DNA of 64,000 nucleotides, taken from positions 62,001-126,000 of the forward strand of contig NZ_LVYV01000001.1 in the NCBI RefSeq assembly GCF_001618955.1, read 5' to 3'. The stretch is from Tardiphaga robiniae. Lineage in GTDB: Bacteria > Pseudomonadota > Alphaproteobacteria > Rhizobiales > Xanthobacteraceae. A program made the position numbers and the translations under genes. The notes beneath the pieces were generated by a model. That model ran no database searches and was not told the DNA's origin. It was given only the letters and a program-made list of their open reading frames with translations. Below, one piece after another: positions 44,899-53,063 of the stretch. Numbering within the stretch: position 1 is the first letter of the stretch; every line of letters starts with the position of its first letter.

Positions 44899-45669
44899 AT
44901 GGCCAAAGACAGTGACGGTTTCGTTCGGGCGATCGCCCGTGGTTTTGCGGCCGTCGAAGCGCTGGGTCGCCCACCGGGTCGGCACACGCTCTCGGAAGTC
45001 GCCGCGATCGCGGGCCTCAGCCGCGCGACGGCGCGCCGGATGCTGGCGACGCTGATCGTGATGAAATATTGCGAAGCCGATGGTCGCTATTTCAGCCTAC
45101 GCCCGCGGGCGCTGGGGCTTGGCCTTTCCTACCTCAATGCACTGCCTTACTGGGGCTACGCGCAACGCGCTTTGGAAGACCTGCGCAACGAAATCGGCGA
45201 ATCCTGCTCGCTGGCCGTGCTGGACGAGACCGAGATCGTCTATGCGCTGCGATTGCCGGCGCAGCGCATTCTCTCGGCCAATCTCGCCGTCGGCAGCCGC
45301 CTGCCCGCCCACGTGGTGTCGCTCGGCCGGGTCCTGCTGGCAGCCCTGCCGCCGGACCAGCGCACGCACTATCTCGCCACCACCGAATTCAAGCAGATCA
45401 CCCCACGCACCATCACAGATCCCGCGCTGCTGGAACGCGAGCTCGAACGCGTCGAGGCCGAAGGCTATGGCTGGATCGATGGCGAGCTCGATCCAGCGAT
45501 CTGCGGCATCGCCGTCCCCGTCCGCGACCACGGCGGCCGGGTCGTCGCGGCGATCAGCGTGAATGCGATCTCGGGCACGATGGACGAGGCGACGGCAAAG
45601 GAGAAATACCTGACCGCGCTCCGCCGCACTGCGCAGGATATCCGGACACAGTCCTTCTCCAACGGCTAG
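44899..45669 (+). CDS. IclR-family transcriptional regulator
   Basis: A 256-residue regulator. The winged helix at about residues 12-75 (GRHTLSEVAAIAGLSRATARRMLATL) is followed by the effector domain with IVYALRLPAQRILSANLAVG, SRLPAHVVSLGRVLLA and RVEAEGYGWIDGELDPAICG. The sequence resembles PcaR/PcaU-type regulators of aromatic-acid breakdown. It is divergent from the MaoC pair and followed by an amidohydrolase, so it likely controls both. The ligand is unknown. Confidence 0.92.
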   Translation: MAKDSDGFVRAIARGFAAVEALGRPPGRHTLSEVAAIAGLSRATARRMLATLIVMKYCEADGRYFSLRPRALGLGLSYLNALPYWGYAQRALEDLRNEIGESCSLAVLDETEIVYALRLPAQRILSANLAVGSRLPAHVVSLGRVLLAALPPDQRTHYLATTEFKQITPRTITDPALLERELERVEAEGYGWIDGELDPAICGIAVPVRDHGGRVVAAISVNAISGTMDEATAKEKYLTALRRTAQDIRTQSFSNG

Positions 45670-45758
45670 GCCGACAGCGTTCCGCGCCTTTCATTCAGCA
45701 GGCCGGTTTGCTAGAGCAACCGCCAACGATAATGATGAAATTACGGGAGACGCGGGAC

Positions 45759-46634
45759 ATGAAATTGCTCAATCCGGACGACTTGGTCGCCATCGACATC
45801 CACACCCATGCGGAAGAGCCATGCGGCTGCCACGCGGACGATGGCTATGATGATTTCCAGGCCCGCATGGCCGAGTATTTCAAGTCACCGCACAAGCATC
45901 CGCCGACCGTGCAGGAAACCGCCGCCTATTACCGCGAGAAGAAGATCGCCGCAGTGATCTTCCCGGTGGATGCCGAGCGCGAGACCGGTTTCCGCCGCTA
46001 CAGCAACTACGAGATGCTGGAGATCGCCAAAGAAAACGCTGACGTGCTGATCCCGTTCGCGTCGATTGATCCGCACAAGGGCAAGCTCGGCGTGCGCGAG
46101 GCGCGCAAGCTGATCTCCGAATACGGCGTCAAGGGTTTCAAGTTCCACCCGACCATGCAGGGCTTCTACGCCAATGACCGCATGGCCTATCCGCTCTATG
46201 AAGCGATCCAGGAAGGCGGCGCCATCGCGCTGTTCCATACCGGCCAGACCGGCGTCGGCTCCGGTATGCCCGGCGGCATGGGAATGCGGCTGAAATATTC
46301 CAACCCGATGTATATGGACGACGTTGCGGTGGATTTTCCGGACATGAAGATCATTCTCGCGCATCCCTCCTTCCCCTGGCAGGAAGAAGCGCTGTCGGTC
46401 GCGACCCACAAGCCCAACGTGTATATCGACCTGTCTGGCTGGTCGCCGAAATACTTCCCACCGATTCTGGTGCGCTACATCAATTCGATCCTGCAGGATA
46501 AGATGCTGTTCGGCTCCGACTGGCCGGTGATCATGCCGGATCGCTGGATGGCCGACTTCGCCAAGCTCGACATTCGCGACGAGGTGCGTCCGAAGGTCCT
46601 GAAGAACAACGCACGGAAACTCCTGGGCATATGA
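45759..46634 (+). CDS. Amidohydrolase-2 family enzyme (ACMSD/decarboxylase-like)
   Basis: A 291-residue metal-dependent hydrolase or decarboxylase. The HxH motif is in VAIDIHTHAEEPCG, further metal ligands in ALFHTGQTG and ILAHPSFPW, and the catalytic Asp in MLFGSDWPV. This is the amidohydrolase-2 subgroup, which includes decarboxylases of aromatic acids and lactone hydrolases. The ATG at 45759 has a GGGAGA ribosome site; two ATGs at 45732 and 45735 are alternatives. It follows the IclR gene and its stop overlaps the ligase-like gene (ATGA). Confidence 0.9.
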   Translation: MKLLNPDDLVAIDIHTHAEEPCGCHADDGYDDFQARMAEYFKSPHKHPPTVQETAAYYREKKIAAVIFPVDAERETGFRRYSNYEMLEIAKENADVLIPFASIDPHKGKLGVREARKLISEYGVKGFKFHPTMQGFYANDRMAYPLYEAIQEGGAIALFHTGQTGVGSGMPGGMGMRLKYSNPMYMDDVAVDFPDMKIILAHPSFPWQEEALSVATHKPNVYIDLSGWSPKYFPPILVRYINSILQDKMLFGSDWPVIMPDRWMADFAKLDIRDEVRPKVLKNNARKLLGI

Positions 46635-47848
46635 CGAACAACGATCTGCCGCGCAAACTTGCGGATGCCCGGCAGATCGCTGCCATTGCCACCGGCTTCT
46701 CGCTGCCGTTCTCAACCAGCGGTCAGGCTATTGCGGTGTCGATCTTTGCAGTGCTCGCGCTGCTGACACTCGACCGCGATCGTTTCATCGCCACATTGCG
46801 GAGGCCTGCGGCCTATCTGCCGGTCGCGCTGTTCGTGCTGATCCTGGTCGGCGTGCTCTGGTCGATACAGCCGCTCAGCGGCGCGATCAGATGGGTTGGT
46901 CCCTACGCCAAGCTGCTGCTGATCCCATTGGTAATGGCAACGGCATTTACGCCGAAACAGGCGTTACAAATCGCTTATGGCTTTCTTGCCGCCTGTATAT
47001 GTCTTCTCGCCCTGTCATGGGCTGCATTCCTGTGGCCCACGGGACCGTGGGGGTGGTTCAAAGCGCCCGGCGTGCCCTTCAAGGACAACGCGGTTCAATC
47101 CGGCTGCTTCGCACTTTGTGCCTTCGCTCTGGCGGTCGGCGCGATGCGTATCTGGGTGCAGGACACCCGCCGCGCCATTGCGATGGTCGTGCTCGCGCTT
47201 CTGTTCTTTGCCGACATTTTCCTGATCTATGTGTCGAAGACCGGCGCGATCATGGCCACCGCATTGCTCGGTTTATTCGTCATCCATGCCGGCGGCTGGC
47301 GCCGCTCTGCCATGGTCGCGGTCGCAGCCATGATCGTGATCGGCATCGCATTGCTGACCTCGCCACAAGCCCAGCGCCGGATTGCAGAGATCAACTCGGA
47401 CATCAACGCCAATAGCGGCCAGACCGCCGCCGGCGAAACAGTTTCGACCGCATCGCGGCTGGATTTCTGGAGCAAGGCAGTCGGCTTCGTGAAGGCCTCG
47501 CCCATCGTCGGCCACGGCACCGGGAGCATCAAGCCGCTGTATCAGAGCATGGAGGCGACGAAGCCGTCGCCCTATGGCCAAGCCACGCCCGATCCGCACA
47601 ATCAAACGCTGCATACCGTGCTGCAGGTCGGCCTGATCGGCGGGCTGCTGCTATGGGCCATGTGGATCGCGCATGCACGGCTTTTTCTCGCGCGCGATTA
47701 TGTCAGCATCATCGGCCAGGCGGTTGTATTGCAGAACGTGATTGGCTCTCTATTCAACAGCCACATCTCGGCGGTGACGCAGGGGATGCTGTACTGTCTG
47801 GCAGTGGGATTGCTCGGCGCGTTGGTGCGCAATGCGCATTCGGAATGA
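46631..47848 (+). CDS. O-antigen ligase-like membrane protein (WaaL/Wzy_C)
   Basis: A 405-residue membrane protein with about ten segments and a large loop near the C-terminus that includes STASRLDFWSKAVGFVKASP, IVGHGTGSIKPLYQ and TPDPHNQTLHTVLQVGLIGG. The loop histidine in DPHNQ is typical of Wzy_C-domain ligases, which transfer undecaprenyl-linked polysaccharide to an acceptor such as lipid A core. The ATGA start overlaps the stop of the amidohydrolase gene. A convergent glycosyltransferase follows. Confidence 0.85.
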   Translation: MTNNDLPRKLADARQIAAIATGFSLPFSTSGQAIAVSIFAVLALLTLDRDRFIATLRRPAAYLPVALFVLILVGVLWSIQPLSGAIRWVGPYAKLLLIPLVMATAFTPKQALQIAYGFLAACICLLALSWAAFLWPTGPWGWFKAPGVPFKDNAVQSGCFALCAFALAVGAMRIWVQDTRRAIAMVVLALLFFADIFLIYVSKTGAIMATALLGLFVIHAGGWRRSAMVAVAAMIVIGIALLTSPQAQRRIAEINSDINANSGQTAAGETVSTASRLDFWSKAVGFVKASPIVGHGTGSIKPLYQSMEATKPSPYGQATPDPHNQTLHTVLQVGLIGGLLLWAMWIAHARLFLARDYVSIIGQAVVLQNVIGSLFNSHISAVTQGMLYCLAVGLLGALVRNAHSE

Positions 47849-47866
47849 CCGGCCGGAAGCCGCCAA

Positions 47867-48583
47867 TTACTTCAGCTTCAGCCACCGCTTCAAATAACGC
47901 CGCCTGAACTTCTGCACGGCAAACTGTATGCGCAGCTGCAATTGCGCATGCCCTTTGCGATCAAGCGAGCTCTTGAACACGCCGTTGAGCGAGCCTTGCT
48001 CGGCAAGCGGCGGTTCTGGCCACAGGAACGGGATGCCCATGGCGGGATCGCCGGTGTTGAAGGCGATGTCGATAGGCTCATGCATCGGATGCCGCGCGAT
48101 CCAGTCAAGTCGCGCCGAAGCCTCGGGTGCACCCAACACATAGGCTTCCATATTACGCACGCGATTGCCGGGATAGACAATTTGGCCCGGGCGCAACGCC
48201 GACGCCGGGGTGTAAAAATTGGTCGCGGCGCCAAGATGCAGAATGCGCGGCCGCGGCCACTTTTCGGCTTCATCAAGCACGTGCTTCAACCGTTCGCAAA
48301 AATCCGGTACCAGCAGAGCGTCGTCTTCAAACACCAGCGCCAGATCCTGGCCGCGCTCGCGGATGCGCTGCATGGCGACCACATGTTTCAGCGCGCAGGA
48401 TTTCTGCCGCAGCGTGAGGTCGGCGCCTTCGGCGAAATAAGCCCGATCGACATCGGAGGTGATCTCATCGGCATCGAAATCCAGGACCCACTCGAACGTG
48501 ATGCCCGCACGGTCGAGCTCGCACTGGATATGCTCCGTGCGCTCGGGCAACGACTTGGCATGGATCACATAGGCCGGCAGCAT
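47867..48583 (-). CDS. Glycosyltransferase family 25 protein
   Basis: A 238-residue transferase of the LPS-type GT25 family. MLPAYVIHAKSLPERTEHIQ starts the fold, LRQKSCALKHVVAMQRIRER and LALVFEDDALLVPDF hold the metal-binding DD motif, and the C-terminus is basic (KFRRRYLKRWLKLK) and may bind the membrane. GT25 enzymes add sugars to lipopolysaccharide or related glycans. The ATG at 48583 was preferred over one at 48604 seven codons upstream. It converges with the O-antigen-ligase-like gene, fitting a common surface-polysaccharide role. Confidence 0.88.
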   Translation of the reverse strand: MLPAYVIHAKSLPERTEHIQCELDRAGITFEWVLDFDADEITSDVDRAYFAEGADLTLRQKSCALKHVVAMQRIRERGQDLALVFEDDALLVPDFCERLKHVLDEAEKWPRPRILHLGAATNFYTPASALRPGQIVYPGNRVRNMEAYVLGAPEASARLDWIARHPMHEPIDIAFNTGDPAMGIPFLWPEPPLAEQGSLNGVFKSSLDRKGHAQLQLRIQFAVQKFRRRYLKRWLKLK

Positions 48584-48762
48584 CGAGGGTAAGCTCCAGA
48601 ACATCGCCCGGCACGGTCAGCCAGACAAGAGCCCGTATAAGGTCAAAACTGGCGTGAGGGAATGGCGCGGCAGCGCCGCCCCAGTTCCCCAATGCACAGA
48701 TGTGACTTCACTTTGTTGGCGACATGTGAGAGGGCGTGGCGGTATGTCACCGAGACCGCATC

Positions 48763-49260
48763 ATGAGCCTTGAGTCCGTCCGCGCCTTTCTCACCACCAA
48801 CGCCCCCGAATTATCCGTCACCGTCACTGAAAAAAGCTCGGCCACGGTCCTTCTCGCCGCCGAGGCGTTGGGCGTCGAGCCCGGCCAAATCGCCAAGACA
48901 CTGTCGGTGCGGGTCGGCGACCGGGTGGTGCTGGTGGTGACCAAGGGTACAGCGCGGCTCGACAACAAGAAGGCACGCGATGCACTTGGCGGCAAGCCCC
49001 GCATGCTGGGGGCCGACGAGGTCGTTGCCCTCACCGGCCATCCGGTCGGCGGCGTCTGCCCGTTCGGCCTGGCAATGCCATTACAAGTCTACTGCGACGT
49101 GTCGCTGAAGGAATTCGCCGAGGTGTGGCCGGCGGCGGGCTCGGTCAACAGTTCGGTGCAGATGTCCCCGGCACGGATGGCCGAACTGACCGGGGCCAGC
49201 TGGGTCGATGTTTGCCAGGAGCCGGCGTCAGTGCAGGAGCAAGCTCCCGCGATGGGTTGA
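48763..49260 (+). CDS. YbaK/ProX-type aminoacyl-tRNA deacylase
   Basis: A 165-residue editing-domain protein. The family pattern is seen in SSATVLLAAEALGVEPGQIA, KTLSVRVGDRVVLVVTKGTA, ARDALGGKPRMLGADEVVAL and HPVGGVCPFGLA. Such proteins hydrolyse mis-charged tRNAs such as Cys-tRNAPro. The ATG at 48763 gives the usual short N-terminus. It is a single gene; upstream lies the divergent glycosyltransferase. Confidence 0.9.
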   Translation: MSLESVRAFLTTNAPELSVTVTEKSSATVLLAAEALGVEPGQIAKTLSVRVGDRVVLVVTKGTARLDNKKARDALGGKPRMLGADEVVALTGHPVGGVCPFGLAMPLQVYCDVSLKEFAEVWPAAGSVNSSVQMSPARMAELTGASWVDVCQEPASVQEQAPAMG

Positions 49261-49692
49261 GGCAGCGAGAATAATTCACTGCCGTTCATTGCCGGCAGAG
49301 AACAAGCCAACCGCCGTCCGGCACGAGAGCAGCGCGGGTATTGCTATTTTTGCCGGGGGATCGACTTCCCCCGCGCAAGGCACGATTTTCCGGGTGTCGT
49401 CCCTGAGGACGCTCGGCCGCGCAGCAACATGTGCGGCCCAACCGGACAAGGACCATGCGCTTCAAAGCCTCGTCTCATCGCCCACAGTCGTCGAAGACCT
49501 GGAAGCAGGTCGTGGCGTCGATCGTGGCCGCAGCTGCAGCCGGACTACAGTCCGCTGGCGCCTGAACGCGCTCTGTAGACGTCCGCTGGAGCGCAAACGC
49601 CGCTGGCGCCAGGTTCCCGCGTTATCAAAATCTTGAGGGTATATAGCTAGGGTTGCATCCGGCCGTGTGTAAATCGGCGGGGGGACCTCGAG
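49261..49692. other. Intergenic stretch without recognised gene
   Basis: These 432 bases separate the YbaK gene from the next gene. Open frames exist but read like shadow frames of GC-rich DNA, with no ribosome site, domain or signal peptide. I see no terminator-like hairpin with a T tract and no structured RNA. Confidence 0.5.
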
Positions 49693-50214
49693 ATGCGGCT
49701 CGTGCCGATCACCGACGCCGACAGAAGCTGGGCTTCGCTGAAGTCGCAGTGGCGTAAGGCTGCCGAGGCAGCCGAGGAAGACTTCTCCACTTACACCCAG
49801 GGTATTTTCGCGGCGTTGGACCCTGTCATGCAGGGCGGCAAGGGTGGGTTGTACGGCCTCTACGACGGCACCGTTCCGCAGGCCTTCTGTCAGGTCAGCA
49901 AACTTCTGATGCCCAAATTCGAAGGTCCCGTGCTGCGTTGCCGCTTCATGACCGTGTCGCCGACCTACGACTTCGGGAGTGCCGGTCTCGATAAATACGG
50001 ACAACTGCTGATCGAGCTGTTTTCCGGCATGGTCTGGCTGTCGCGCAACGCCCTCTCCGCCAGCCATATCCAGTTTCACCTGCGCAGCCCTGCCGACGCG
50101 CAGTTCCTCGCACCATTGCAGGCTCCGGTGCCCGACTCGCCGTTCCAGCGCTTCACCATTAACGGCGCCTGGGTCGAATGCGATCTCAAGCTGCCCGAAC
50201 TCGAAACAATGTAA
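49693..50214 (+). CDS. Hypothetical protein, family not recognised
   Basis: A 173-residue soluble protein with normal composition, beginning MRLVPITDADRSWASLKSQW. It has an alpha/beta-like pattern: a helix (RKAAEAAEEDFSTYTQGIFA), a glycine-rich turn (VMQGGKGGLYGLYDGTV), then mixed strands and helices ending VECDLKLPELETM. A GGGGGACC-rich region precedes the ATG. The overall length and the AFCQVSKLLMP stretch are slightly reminiscent of an acyltransferase-type fold, but I cannot confirm that. It lies upstream of the GntR regulator. Confidence 0.65.
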   Translation: MRLVPITDADRSWASLKSQWRKAAEAAEEDFSTYTQGIFAALDPVMQGGKGGLYGLYDGTVPQAFCQVSKLLMPKFEGPVLRCRFMTVSPTYDFGSAGLDKYGQLLIELFSGMVWLSRNALSASHIQFHLRSPADAQFLAPLQAPVPDSPFQRFTINGAWVECDLKLPELETM

Positions 50215-50276
50215 GAGCGTGCAGCGCAATACCGCGTGCCGCAAGCTTGCGCAGCGACATCGGCGATGATAGCCCG

Positions 50277-50295
50277 GTTGTACGATGACCGGACA
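50277..50295 (+). promoter_or_regulatory. FadR-type operator candidate at the regulator's own start
   Basis: GTTGTACGATGACC (50277-50290) followed by GGACA spans the ATG of the GntR gene. The same 14 bases followed by CGACA occur at 54212-54230, upstream of the TRAP transporter start. Two copies bracketing a regulator and its likely target transporter suggest a shared operator. Recognition is inferred. Confidence 0.6.
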
Positions 50296-51070
50296 AGCTA
50301 AGCCACGCACCAGGCGCAAGACACCCAATGGGGCCGCAGGCACGCCTTTGCTGCGACCGCTCAATCCCGTGCGCCGCCGCACCGAGGAGGTGGTCGAGCG
50401 TATCGCCGCCCAGATCACTGAAGGTCGCTTGCCAGCAGGCGCGCGCCTGCCGACCGAGCAGGCCATGATGGCGGCCATGGGCGTCAGCCGCACGGTCGTT
50501 CGCGAGGCGATTGCGGCACTCCGCGCCCGGGGTCTTGTAACCACCCGGCAAGGCGCTGGCGCCTTCGTCAACAGCGAACCCGATCAGCAGCCTTATGCCA
50601 TCGACCCCGACGGTCTGGGCTCAATCGGCAGCGTGATCGAAATTCTTGAACTGCGCACGGCCATCGAGATGGAGGCCGCGGCTATAGCCAGCGAGCGCGC
50701 CACCGCTGCCCAGATCAGAGCCATTGCCAAGGCCGCGGCTACCTTCAGCCGCGCCATCGCCAATGGCGACCGTGCGGTGAAGGAGGACTTTGACTTCCAC
50801 TTCGCCATTGCCGTCGCCACGCAGAATGCGCGCTTCGTCGGCTTTCTGGAATTCCTTGGCGGTCTTATCATCCCGCGCCAGAGCATCCGCACCTTCGATG
50901 GCAAGGTCGAATTGCAGAAGCGCTATCTCGAGAGCATCGAGAAAGAGCATCAAGTCATCGTCAATGCGATCAGCGCCCGTTCACCGCGCAAGGCTCGCGA
51001 TGCGATGCGCCGGCATTTGCTGAACGGTAAGGAACGCTACAAGCAGTTGTCAGTCGATCCGGTCCAGTAG
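50285..51070 (+). CDS. FadR-subfamily GntR transcriptional regulator
   Basis: A 261-residue regulator. The winged helix is at about residues 30-95 (RRRTEEVVERIAAQITEGRL, then GVSRTVVREAIAALRARGLV), and the C-terminal FCD domain has the metal-binding pattern with EILELRTAIEMEAAAIASER, DFDFHFAIAVATQNARFVGF and KARDAMRRHLLNG. FCD regulators bind carboxylic and sugar acids. It converges with dctM of the TRAP operon with one base between stop codons. A motif shared with the TRAP promoter covers its start codon, so control of transport and autoregulation are likely. Confidence 0.93.
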   Translation: MTGQAKPRTRRKTPNGAAGTPLLRPLNPVRRRTEEVVERIAAQITEGRLPAGARLPTEQAMMAAMGVSRTVVREAIAALRARGLVTTRQGAGAFVNSEPDQQPYAIDPDGLGSIGSVIEILELRTAIEMEAAAIASERATAAQIRAIAKAAATFSRAIANGDRAVKEDFDFHFAIAVATQNARFVGFLEFLGGLIIPRQSIRTFDGKVELQKRYLESIEKEHQVIVNAISARSPRKARDAMRRHLLNGKERYKQLSVDPVQ

Positions 51071-51071
51071 C

Positions 51072-52364
51072 TCACCTGAAGCCGAACGCGTGCGGCAGCG
51101 CCATCGAGAACCACGGTACGTAAGTCACCAGCATCAAGACGGCGAACATCACCCAGTAAAACGGCCAGATCCCGCGCATCACTTCGTCCACCGAGACTTT
51201 GCCAATGGCGCAGCCGACGAACAGCGTGGTACCGACCGGCGGCGTCAGCAGGCCGATGCCGAGATTGAGCAGCATCACGATGCCGAAATGCACGGGGTCG
51301 ATCCCGAAACTCTTCACCACCGGCAGCAGGATCGGCGTGCAGATCAGCAGCAGCGGCGCGAGATCGAGCGCAGTGCCGAGAATCAGCAGCATGATGTTGA
51401 GCCACATCAGCAGCACATATTTGTTCGACGAGATCGCGACGAAGAACTCGGTCATGTGCATCGGCATCTGCATCATCGCCGCGACATAGCCGAAGCATGA
51501 CGCGGTCGCGACCAGCGTCAGCACCATCGCCACCGTCTGGAGCGTCCGGTAGGTCAGCATCGGCAGCTCGGACCATTTGTAGTCGCGATAGATGAACATC
51601 GTGACGAAGAAGGCCCAGACGCACGCCACAGCGCCAGCCTCGATTGGCGTGAACACGCCAGTGAGAATGCCGCCGAGCACAATCACCAGCGTGACGATGC
51701 CCCAGGTGGCATCCCCCAGCATCTTCAGCGCCTGCTTCACTGGCACCGGCTCGCCCTTCGGATGACCATCGCGATAGGCAAAGTAGAGACACAACAGCAT
51801 GATCGCGAAGCCAAGCAACAGACCGGGCACGATACCTGCCAGGAACAGGCTGGTGATCGAGACCACGCCGCCGGTCGCCAGCGAATAGATCACCGCATTG
51901 TGGCTCGGCGGCACCAGGATCGCCTGGACCGAGGCGGAGATGGTCACATTGGTGGCGAACACCCGTGGATAACCCTTCGCCGCCATCTGCGGGATCATCA
52001 CCGAGCCAATCGCCGACGTATCTGCGACCGACGAGCCGGAGATTCCGGACATGATGGTGGTGGCCAGAATATTGACTTGCGACAGGCCGCCGCGGATGCG
52101 CGTGAAGCCGACCACGACGGCTGCAAAATCCACCAGCCTTCGGGCCATGCCGCCTTCTGCCATGATGGCGCCGGCCAGCACGAAGAACGGCACGGTCAGC
52201 ATCGACACCTTGCCGACGCCGCTGGAGAGTTGCTGCATCACCGCTGCAACGGGCAGATCGATCCACAGCGCGCCGACCAGCGCCGAAAGCGCCAGCGCAA
52301 AGGCGATCGGCATGCCGACGGCGAAGAACAGACACATGCTGAGCAGAAGAACGGCGATGTCCAC
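51072..52364 (-). CDS. dctM: TRAP transporter large permease, DctM-like
   Basis: A 430-residue membrane protein with about twelve segments, the sodium-coupled large subunit of a tripartite ATP-independent periplasmic transporter. The start region IAVLLLSMCLFFAVGMPIAF, the hairpin motif SGISGSSVADTSAIGSVMIP and the closing GLLTPPVGTTLFVGCAIGKV match the family. GTG at 52364 was chosen, as an upstream ATG would overlap the DctQ gene by 32 bases. It is the last gene of dctP-dctQ-dctM. Confidence 0.94.
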   Translation of the reverse strand: MDIAVLLLSMCLFFAVGMPIAFALALSALVGALWIDLPVAAVMQQLSSGVGKVSMLTVPFFVLAGAIMAEGGMARRLVDFAAVVVGFTRIRGGLSQVNILATTIMSGISGSSVADTSAIGSVMIPQMAAKGYPRVFATNVTISASVQAILVPPSHNAVIYSLATGGVVSITSLFLAGIVPGLLLGFAIMLLCLYFAYRDGHPKGEPVPVKQALKMLGDATWGIVTLVIVLGGILTGVFTPIEAGAVACVWAFFVTMFIYRDYKWSELPMLTYRTLQTVAMVLTLVATASCFGYVAAMMQMPMHMTEFFVAISSNKYVLLMWLNIMLLILGTALDLAPLLLICTPILLPVVKSFGIDPVHFGIVMLLNLGIGLLTPPVGTTLFVGCAIGKVSVDEVMRGIWPFYWVMFAVLMLVTYVPWFSMALPHAFGFR

Positions 52365-52404
52365 GTCGGATTTTCTTTGTTCTGGCTGGAGCTGATCGGC
52401 GAAA

Positions 52405-52980
52405 CTAGTCGAGAGGTATGTGTGCGTCGCTGCCATCCTGCGGCGGCGGACCGATGGTCAGGCGTTCGACAACAAAGAGAAACATCATCGCGCCGGAAAC
52501 GGGGATCGGCATGTAGGTGATCCCGACAGATAACCAGGGAAATTCATCCACCGAATTGCCCCAGGTGGCCATCACCAGCTTCATGCCCCAGATCACCATG
52601 AACAGCGCCACTGCAGCCATCAGCAGCTCGCTGATAAAGGCGGCTACGACACGCGCGTGAGGCGGCAGCAGGTTGGTACCTACCGTCATGTTCATGTGGA
52701 TACGCTGGCGATAGCAGTTGGCAGCGCCGATGAAAGTCACCGCTATCGTCAGCAACACCGCCAGAGGCTCCGGCCATGACGCCGCGCTGTTCAAAATGTA
52801 GCGGGTGTAAACAGCCCAAGGGATAATCGCGGAGATCAGCACAAGCGCCAGGCAAGAAAACACAGCACCGGACCAGTACAGTGCGTTCATGGCGCGGCGG
52901 AACGCGTAAGCCGCACCATGGCTGGCCGTATCTGCGTGATGATTGGATGCAGCCGGCAGTTTGGAAATAACGTCAGACAT
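52405..52980 (-). CDS. dctQ: TRAP transporter small permease, DctQ-like
   Basis: A 191-residue membrane protein with four segments (ALYWSGAVFSCLALVLISAI, LAVLLTIAVTFIGAANCYRQ, HARVVAAFISELLMAAVALF, MPIPVSGAMMFLFVVERLTI). The conserved HMNMTVG motif after the second helix and the short C-terminus match DctQ. It has a GAGG ribosome site. It lies between dctP and dctM, with a hairpin in the 83-base gap to dctP. Confidence 0.9.
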   Translation of the reverse strand: MSDVISKLPAASNHHADTASHGAAYAFRRAMNALYWSGAVFSCLALVLISAIIPWAVYTRYILNSAASWPEPLAVLLTIAVTFIGAANCYRQRIHMNMTVGTNLLPPHARVVAAFISELLMAAVALFMVIWGMKLVMATWGNSVDEFPWLSVGITYMPIPVSGAMMFLFVVERLTIGPPPQDGSDAHIPLD

Positions 52981-53018
52981 GAAGACCTCAGGTAACGCGA
53001 CGGAAGCGCAGGCCTATC

Positions 53019-53048
53019 CTGTCGTCCCCGCGAAAGCGGGGACGACAG
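53019..53048. repeat. Perfect GAAA-loop hairpin within the TRAP operon (REP-like)
   Basis: CTGTCGTCCCCGC (53019-53031) pairs perfectly with GCGGGGACGACAG (53036-53048) around a GAAA tetraloop. It lies in the 83-base gap between dctP and dctQ, inside the operon. Similar words are dispersed extragenic palindromes in Bradyrhizobiaceae. It may stabilise the dctP message upstream; that is inference. Confidence 0.85.
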
Positions 53049-53063
53049 AATGAGAATATGCCG

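Noticed and set aside
49208-49636. 142-codon open frame between the YbaK gene and the 173-residue protein gene.
   Set aside because: It begins inside the YbaK gene, has odd composition, no ribosome site and no domain.
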